Of a DNA stretch of 64,000 bases, positions 56,066 to 64,000 are shown in pieces. The DNA is from Imbricaverruca yamaguchii (Eukaryota > Arthropoda > Thecostraca > Neoverrucidae), in NCBI GenBank assembly GCA_034440575.1, contig JAOTOL010001552.1, positions 1,563,001-1,627,000 on the forward strand. The letters run 5' to 3'. Position 1 is the first letter of the stretch; each line of letters begins with the position of its first letter. Under the pieces are notes generated by a model that was given only the letters and a program-made list of their open reading frames with translations, ran no database searches and was not told the origin of the DNA. The position numbers and the translations under genes were made by a program.

Positions 56066-59000
56066 ACTTACATGGTGCAGAGTTGACGTAGTAAAAACTT
56101 TTTTTTGGTGGCCACATAGTCCTTATATTTCCTTTCAGCACACCACATCCAGATGAAAAGATCAGCTGTGTGTGCGCATATATTGAGAGCCAATCTTCTC
56201 GGATCTAGCACCCATTCCAACAAATTGGAACTTTGTTTCATGCCAACTACTACCCACCCAACATGATCCAAAGAGCAATGTTTCAGGTAAACACCCCCCA
56301 TTAGAAGTAGACAAATGCTACGCCGAACCCAGGGACAGCGCAACTTTCGTCAGCTTCCCGAGAATAGATGATAAGCTCAACCAACAAACAACGGCTATGT
56401 AAACTTAAAAGCTACCATTACGCGTGACACGGCGAAGCGGCAAAACGCTATCAGAAACTTTGACCAGGTCCGCTCTAATCCCACGCCAATGTACTACTGG
56501 CAACAGACAGTGCAGCTGCTGTCTAGCGGGACGTAAAGGCCGATGCCACACGTGGAACACAGTGCACGAAATCACTCACCAGCTATGCCAACTCTTGAAC
56601 ATGACGTACATAAAGAAACGAAGCGCATGGTCAGAGATATATCAGAGATATACCTCAAGAATAAAACAAAGCCTCCAAATTTTCCATACAATGGACGCTA
56701 TGCTACAAAAATAGTTCATAAACTGGAACTTGTGATTTGTGCGGACTGCTGTGCAACACGATTCCGTAGTCGTCGAGCAGAACATTTTTCTAACCCGAAA
56801 TCTTACATTTATAAAAAGCCAATGTGCAATACGAATCCAATGCTGTTTGATTTTCCTTAGCATCCCAATGTTGCATTGTTCTGCAACAATCGTCCAGGAG
56901 ATAATAGCGGAAAAACATGAATGGGGAGAGTTTCGCCCTCCTCTGGGGCGTACTCTAAATCAGAAAGTTTCGCCGTTGCTGTCTGTGAACATATCAAAGG
57001 CGTATTGACACAGCTCCCCACAATGTTCCCCAGGCAAGTAGTTCAATTGTGCTTTGAATATTTCAGCTTCATAACGACAACGCAACAAGAGAGCACGTGA
57101 TTACGGGGAAAATGTATCAAAATACACAGCTTCGCTCACAGAACAGGACGATCGGAATGTGATTATGTTGATGTTACCCCAGTGATAGAGATTACACGCG
57201 CACTGCAATCACAGCAGCTAGTCGCAGTGGAACATTAATGGACAATATACGGAAGTCAAGATATTTAATTAAATTCCAAGTCATACTGCTGTCAAACAAG
57301 GACTGAAGATTGGGCGAACTATGGCCTACCGAAGACGGAAGTGAGGTAGTGAATATTCTCGACATGGTGGAGGTCAACTTATTGCAGAGATGCCTACGTC
57401 CCAATCGTGTGGCGGCATGCACGGCAGCAATGTCGGGAACATCGTGTTAAAGCAAGTCATATTGGAAGTTCAGCTTCGCCACTTGGCAAGGATAAACATT
57501 ACTGAAGTGGTAAAATTATAATCTAATGTTTGTAAGGCCGTTTGCGACAAAATATCGTAGAACAAATATTGATTATTTGATGCAACGCGTGTAAGGGTTA
57601 TGTAAACATGCAGTAGGTCCTTCCTTAAGTAGCCGAGCGAATATCTAGAACAAGTCCCGAAAGCATAATTAGCCGCCCAAAAGGAAATTCCAAGAAAGCC
57701 CACTGAGCAGCAATTCTGGTGTTACTAACTAAGGATTTCTGAAGATCTTCCTGACGAAGCCAACTACTTGTTGGACAGTGCTGTCAGTCGTCTGCATAAA
57801 TCCATGCATATCAACGGCACCACCCCACCCCCTGGGAGCCTATGTCACGTTCTCATTGTCACCCGAAGCTCAATGAATAATGCATGATGGGAGGGACCAA
57901 GTTGAGGTTGTCCTTTTCAGCCCGGTCGTCCAAGTCGTCAGACAAAAACATCGTAGTGGATCAGTCGCAATACAGCAGACAAATGTCTACGAGTGTTTGG
58001 CGGTGTGTGGCTGGATGCCATTCGTGAGGAATGTGATAGAGGGTGTATGCGCATGGACGCCGTGGTATGGCAACTGGGAAATCCGTGTTGCATCCATCAC
58101 CTTCTGGCAGTAGATTCCGGGAGGCACCAAACCATGTGCGCTTTGGTTATCGCTAGAAGGCTACACAGCCAGCTGAAGTCACAATTCGCGTGGCACGGCG
58201 ATGACATGACAGTGGTGACGTCATCAATCGATATAATCATCGACAAGTGTATGTGTGTAGTGAGTGTGAAGTGCAGAATCTTTACACTGTGTTGGTGATG
58301 TCGGCTGTTGTCGACATGGCATGCAGAACTCCAAACCAGTAAACTGGAGAGGGAGGGGCATTCGCCGGCAGAAAAAACATACTGTCGGACATAAATTTCT
58401 GAAAAGCATCCAGCAGATTGGCAGGTGGGGCTCAGCTACCTGGAACACATTTTTATTTTGTATTACGGTTTGTTTCTTTACGCAGCAGTTCTGCTCGAAA
58501 TACTGGATCATATTACTATTTAACTAATACGTGAAGCCCTTCTGGTTGCTGCTAACAAGCATAGCATGCAACCGTTTGCGGGAGACACAGGTGAAGTCAT
58601 GAAGCTAACGAGGTAAGGTTTCCACTCGCAGCACACGATTGGCAGTACCTGGAGTTCATTTTTTTGTTAAAGAAAGAATTGCGAATTATTCAAGCTTGAA
58701 TGAAATTTCCAACTACCTCTAAGTTTAATATTCATTATTATGTTGCAGCTTCACTGATGATAGCATATCAGATCACTATAGACGATATAGAACGACATAT
58801 TATACACTGTAGACAATGCGATAAGGACGATACACTATGAACGGTTCAATATGCATGCAAACGTACTCAGCTCCAGCAGGGGCATGGCAGATAATTGGGA
58901 GCCATGCGACATTTAGTAGCTGATTTCATTGGATAAACACGTAAGTGATACGCCTTACCTTGATGTTAGGGTGTGAGCTGTGGTGAAGTGCTTCCGCTCC

Positions 59001-62000
59001 ATGCACATGGTGAAGGACTTGCCAAGGACTTGTCAAGTTTTCAGCGAGTTGGTTGTTTGCACTTTATGGCGCGCTTCGACCAGTCTTTTAGCACACATGG
59101 TATTAAACACCAAAAATGTTTCGAAAATGCTTCGAAAATGAATATTTCCCTGCCCAGGTTATGTGCCAGGGAACTCGTTGCCATATATAACATCAAAATG
59201 TTGGGGCTTAGCTAGGTTTTTCAATGCGTGCTTGGAGTCATGTTACAGGCTGTTCATTAAATGAAGAAGTGAAACATGTTTACCACGCATCGGCAGCTGA
59301 GCTGAATAAGAGTGGCATCCTGGAATTCCGAAATGATGGTGAACAATGAAACTACTCCAGTAGTGCCATTCGAGTTCGACAACCGGATGTGAGGCTTCGC
59401 GGACTGCAAAACTCCCACTAAACCAATGAGGGGTGGTCAGGTTGTCACAAGCAAACGCAATGCTGTGTCCGCCCTGATGGTGAGTGACAGGTGGCCCAAG
59501 TATCCAGGCACAGTTGATACACGGCGCTACATCTAGTGCGGAGCATCAAATTCTACCGATCCTGTCATCCTTCAAAACCGCCCAGCACGTTCAAACAGCC
59601 CTCTCCCGCCCCCTCTCATCCATCTTTGCAGTAGGAGCGCGGAACACGTCTGGTAGAATTCAGGCCATTCCAGAGGTCATTCATAGCCTGCCGGGCCCCT
59701 GCATCGCAATATCCTCTGCCGAGGTCAATACAGCACAAAGGACCGCTCGAGATGCCTACACTCGGGTCACATCCTGCTTCTGAGGCATGCACACGGTGTT
59801 CAGCACACATCATCCAACGTCGGTCCAGCTGGGAAACATCACCCACCAGCCACCCATTGGGCAATGTCGCCCACAGCCTATACATCTATACAGACGAGCA
59901 GGAGGCCGTCCAGTGTATCGGCAAACTCCAACTGATGACGGAACGTGCGGTAATTGTGAACCAGGAATGGAGTGGATCGCTAATTCAGAGTGGATACCAT
60001 GTAAGACGGGCGCATCGCGTGTGCGCATGCGCTGATGAAACCGGCAGTTTTCTGAATGGTCTAGAAAGATAGATTTGCCAAACGTTGTCCCTGGCCGAAC
60101 CAGTGGTATTGACAGCGGGTGTCGGTTGGTGAGTTAACTCTGTGGGCTGGCTGTCCGCCGGTCAAGACCACCAGTTCTGTGTCGGCTACCACTCCGCACA
60201 GAATTGCTGCGTCGTCCGAGCATAAGGCATCGGCACCGCTGTGTGGTCTTAACCGGAACATTACCCGTGGAATACCGGATGAAGAAGAATGTTTCACTCA
60301 CCAGGGTGAGACAAAATTAATTATTATTCATATTACTGAAAATTTAATTACATTAAACTATAACTCGAGCTAATTTGAAGGAAATACACAAGCCACTAAT
60401 GCGATACCTGCTGAGCATCGACAGACAATGTCTTTTTCAATAACTGGCAACTTGATTGCGATGCTTGCTATCATCATGGATGGATGCTCAGGATCAGCTC
60501 ACGAATGTTCGAATGCGCTTTTTCAGTTGTGAAACCTGTAACTGACTCTTCAGTGGACCGATTGGAAAACTCCGGGCTAACGCGGTGACGTGAAGGCGGC
60601 TTTTGGAGTTTTTTCATCCTGTACCCAAATCAGCGAGACAACCTTTAATGTTCCTGGTATTCATTTCGATGGACAACAGCTGTTCTGTGGCTACTTCACT
60701 GTGGTATTATGATTGGCATTGGCTTATATCGTAACACACTGCCAGACTGCCCGAGTGTGATGTACCAACATCGCTGTCATCAAACCAGCACGAAGCGTTG
60801 GAAGGCGCAGACAGGAAATATACGTTCGACCTCGCTCTCGCCTACCTTAGCGTCTTGGCGCCTGAAAGAACTAAATAGCTGCATATCGAACTGAGACCGC
60901 TCATTGTGATCCAAGCCTTCTAACACAAACAAATTACTTTGCAGCCACCACATACTTGCAATGGAAAATACATAAAACGCACCAGCTGTTGTGTTCAGAG
61001 GCTGACCCAAGGGGTGACATAGAGACATGCATCCCTCCAGATCCAGAAGACTACGAGGAAGGAAGATACACGAACGCAAAAACGGATCCCCAACGGAAGT
61101 TCGCATTCTTGAATTGTTAAGCCGAAAACACGCCTTTGTGTATGGACGCCACCCCACCGGGGAAGCTCGAGTGCACTCCAGTGGAATTATATCAGTCAGT
61201 TGCGCAACTCGGGCGGAGTAGTGTCCCTTCAGGTAAGAGCTCCCCGACTCAAATACTTCCACCCGTACTTAGTTCCGTTTAAATACGCATCGCACGTTAT
61301 GCATGCTTGCTCAAACCGCTGGTACAGAGATATGGTTAGCAATGTAATGACCTCATACAAGCTGGAGGTGGCCTGCGGCTGAAGCTGGTTGCCATGGAGA
61401 GCCAGCAACTTTTCCTCTACGTGAGGGACGCTTCTGATATCAGCTGATGAACTGCTCGCCAGTTTGATACCGGTGCAGAACTGATTTCGCTAAATTGATC
61501 TTCGTACATGGGATGGAGTGGACGGCATGGTCGCACTTTTAGATCCCAATCTAAGATGCAGATCTGTTCATCCATCTAGTGCCCATCGGCTACTGCCCGA
61601 CGCCACCCCTCGTGCATTAAAACTTTACTTCGATCGGCACGGATGGACAGTTGAATACAATCAGGTACGCTTTCCGCTGAACTTCACTGAATTGCACCGA
61701 CGGCATTAAATAGATAATGGGTCTGCACTGTCCGCCGCTCAATGTAGACAGGCCTCGGATTTGAATTACTTGGTGACCAGATTTGGGCAGGTAAAGCCTC
61801 AGCGGTTATTGCATTATACTGTATACTTAGCTCCGATCGTGTTAAGTTGACTACTTTGCATTGAAGGAGCCGCCACCAAATAATCCGTGTTTAATTGAGT
61901 CCCCTCATGCCGAGAAGCCTTCACTTGAGGCTTCGCTTGAGGCTTCTCCCCATGCATTAATAGTACAAGGTTTACAGGTTTAAGGATGAGTAAGAGCCAC

Positions 62001-63057
62001 AAGCGCCTATCGGGGTGCCTTCACAGGTGTTCATGCAAAGAAAATATTAAACGAGAAAAAAGAGACTGAAACTCACCAATCAAGGTTATATCATTAGTTA
62101 CTAAAAAAAAAACATCAGCCCACTATATCACCATGGCCAATCGTCAGCATCACACACCCGAAAACCGGTAATGATTCCACTGCCATGTACACCTACTACT
62201 ACGATAATTCCGCATTTACAAGCATTATCTAAGATATATGAGGTGCAGGGTCAAAAGAGAAGTAGAGGGCTCATGGCAGAGGGAAAGCACAACATGCAGC
62301 ATCCCACATTTCCTACCGAATCAAACATGTACCAATTTCTCAAGGCAGCATGCGCCCTTTTCTTAAGCACACGTGATGAAAGACTCTCCATCACCTCCAG
62401 CAGGCAACTCATTCCAACGATTTGCTTTATTAACTGGATGTCATTTGCCATTTACGTTATCACCACATGCTGTGCCGTCGTACGTTATTGCCAGCTGTGC
62501 CGTCGCAATTCCGTGCAGCCACCGGCCCAGCACGCATCTGGCTGTCGCGTGTCATCCGACTCCCGGCGCGGAGGAATTATTCAAATCGGCGGGCGCTGGG
62601 GAAATCGAATCGTATCGATAACTCGAAGCGTCGGGCACGCCCAGGGTACAGCGACAGTGACGGCATTTGCGCTACGGCACGCGCTACAGCAATCATCCTG
62701 ACGTGGTGCAAGCGGCTGGGTAAATTTGCCGGGGCCACAGCTAGACATCTTATATGTGGAGTTGATTTTTCGGCGCTCGACAAAAATAGACCTGTGGGTC
62801 TGTAGGGGTGGCAAGCGTGCGCTCCGGCCCGCCAACGGGACACAAGAGTGGCCAGCGTTAAACCAGACACTCGCCGACAGCGCCTGATGGTTCGGCTCTT
62901 CTCGTCGAGGAGAAGTCTGAGGCGCGAGTTACTCGAACTGCCCGATCATGCCCACCGTTTCAACTTAGAACGCACGTGGATGTCGCTGGCTGAGACTCCC
63001 AACGCCAAGCAGTCCGTTGGTGTCGCCTGGGTACCTCTGCCGAGTCGACCGGACGGT
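56066..63057. other. Long stretch without a recognisable gene
   Basis: In about 7 kb I can support no gene. The longest frames are 160 codons (60780-61262 minus), 176 codons (62171-62701 plus) and 105 codons (56543-56860 plus). None has a recognisable motif, codon bias like the K2P exons or flanking splice signals. No long tandem array or foldback was seen. A GC-rich patch lies at 62480-62900. Confidence 0.4.
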
Positions 63058-63203
63058 GCTGTCCGGACACCAGTTCTGTCGAGCCGGCAGCCCAGACAGA
63101 ATGAATTGCCGCGAGACCATGCTGTCAGGACACCAGCTCTGTCAAGCCGGCCGCCCAGACGAAGTTACCGCGAGACCGTGCTGTCCTGATACCAGCTCAG
63201 CCG
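63058..63203. repeat. 63/59-bp imperfect tandem repeat
   Basis: Two and a third units start at 63058, 63121 and 63180. Each begins GCTGTC and contains CACCAGYTCTGTC, AGCCGG and CCCAGAC. Confidence 0.85.
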
Positions 63204-63883
63204 ATAAAACTGCCCAGATAAACGGTGCCTACTCGCTCTGGACTACGGACGAGAAGCACTGGCGAACTGATATAATTTCGCATACCATGGAATCCCTCGT
63301 GCCAAAAGATATTCGCAAACTAGGAGTCATGACGCTACAGCGGTGAGAGTCGCCACTGGAGAGTACATTTTTCGCCTCCAGGTGGCGTCAGTAGAGTTGG
63401 TTGGCTGGGTATGAGGCATAGTACACATTGCTACAGCTAGGAGCGGAACATTAGATAATACATTAGATGATACTACCTTCGAGATAAAAAAGGAGCCAAT
63501 CAAGGTTATCCTCGATTCTGACCATTTGAAATACCATGAATTCAGCAATGGCCTTCCTAAAATCGGCAATTCACGTGCCTCTTTTCTGCAGTTTGACAAA
63601 TATTTCGTCTCACTCAGCGTAAATACCTACGTACTGTTGAGTTGCACTTTGCTTCTTGATAAATTCCTGAATATTCATATTCCAAGAAAAACCATCCAAG
63701 CCACACTCAGCACCATTATTTTGTATATATAAAAGATGTAACTTGAAAAAACAAACCCTCTGTGGTTCCGGCCGCTCAGACATGCGGCAATCACCCGGCT
63801 GCCCGCTGTCGCTCAGACAAGCGACAGCAGGCAGCCACCCTGCGCGTCAGCTGACGGCTGCCCGCCGCCGCTGCTCGAGTTAC
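63204..63883. other. Unassigned stretch
   Basis: This is about 680 bp of mixed DNA. The last 100 bp has CGACAGCAGGCAGCC and GACAAGCGACAG phrases repeated loosely. No gene is present. Confidence 0.4.
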
Positions 63884-64000
63884 GCTCGTGATGTTCATGT
63901 TCTGGCCGCCACCCAAGCTATGCTCGTGCTGTTCATGTTCCGGCTGCCACCCAAGCGATGCTCATGATGCTCATGTTTCGAACGCCGCCCAAGCTACATT
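63884..64000. repeat. 38-bp tandem repeat running off the window
   Basis: Three units of 38 bp start at 63884, 63922 and 63960, each with GCTCRTG, TTCATGTT and CCACCCAAGC. The array probably continues beyond the end. Confidence 0.85.

Noticed and set aside
60780..61262. 160-codon frame on the minus strand
   Set aside because: No family motif, no codon bias like the K2P exons, and an antisense frame of similar quality exists in the same place. Length alone is not convincing here.
62171..62701. 176-codon frame on the plus strand
   Set aside because: Composition changes halfway through, no domain is recognisable, and overlapping frames exist in the GC-rich second half.

Overview
The window is nuclear DNA from an animal, most likely an arthropod. 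The evidence is a spliced two-pore-domain (K2P) potassium channel gene with GT-AG introns, two kinds of decayed non-LTR retrotransposon, a fragment of a repeat-associated protein type common in arthropod genomes, and abundant micro- and minisatellites. I cannot tell a crustacean from a chelicerate or fix a species. There is no sign of prokaryotic organisation: no operons, no ribosome binding sites and no CRISPR array.

Layout. Positions 1-6.5 kb hold GC-rich unassigned sequence and three minisatellites (57, 42 and 33/34 bp units); the 57-bp array is interrupted by a tiny retroposon tail with a 13-bp target duplication. Positions 6.5-8.1 kb hold an AT-rich, frameshifted reverse transcriptase, followed by a long TG/TA microsatellite. 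Positions 8.4-15.5 kb are mostly unassigned but contain one copy of an approximately 0.8-kb dispersed repeat (family A), a tRNA-like promoter module and a foldback element. Positions 15.5-18 kb are two GC-rich minisatellites (38 and 52 bp). A minisatellite-bearing dispersed repeat (family B) lies at 18.8-19.4 kb and again, inverted, at 31.0-31.5 kb. Positions 20.7-22.1 kb are a strongly diverged 21-bp periodic array. Positions 22.5-31 kb are mostly unassigned, with microsatellites, hairpins and a 67-bp triplication.

The one confident host gene is the 3' part of a TWK-type K2P channel on the plus strand. Three coding exons (32176-32541, 32920-33056, 40339-40557) join in frame into 240 residues running from the GYG of the first pore loop to a C terminus that fits a class I PDZ ligand. 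The 5' exons (first transmembrane helix and start of pore 1) are not visible and probably lie outside the window. The 7.3-kb last intron carries 28-, 30- and 42-bp minisatellites, and a 43-bp minisatellite begins almost at the stop codon.

Downstream are a possible terminal exon (42082-42144), a second foldback (43481-43709), a 32-bp minisatellite, a long TA tract, the inverted family A copy, and a multiply broken I-clade-like retrotransposon on the minus strand (about 47.6-52.8 kb) with recognisable gag-like, endonuclease, reverse transcriptase and RNase H parts. Then come a pseudogenised fragment of the arthropod repeat-associated protein (53144-53548), two unrecognised coding-looking pieces (54.3-55.2 kb), a 59-bp minisatellite, and about 7 kb in which I recognise nothing. 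Tandem arrays make up roughly a sixth of the window. No gene cluster or new multi-gene system is apparent. The most unusual signals are structural: the hidden 21-bp array, two foldbacks whose arm mismatches lean toward G-U pairs on the same strand, an exact 150-bp higher-order repeat, and palindromic minisatellite units.
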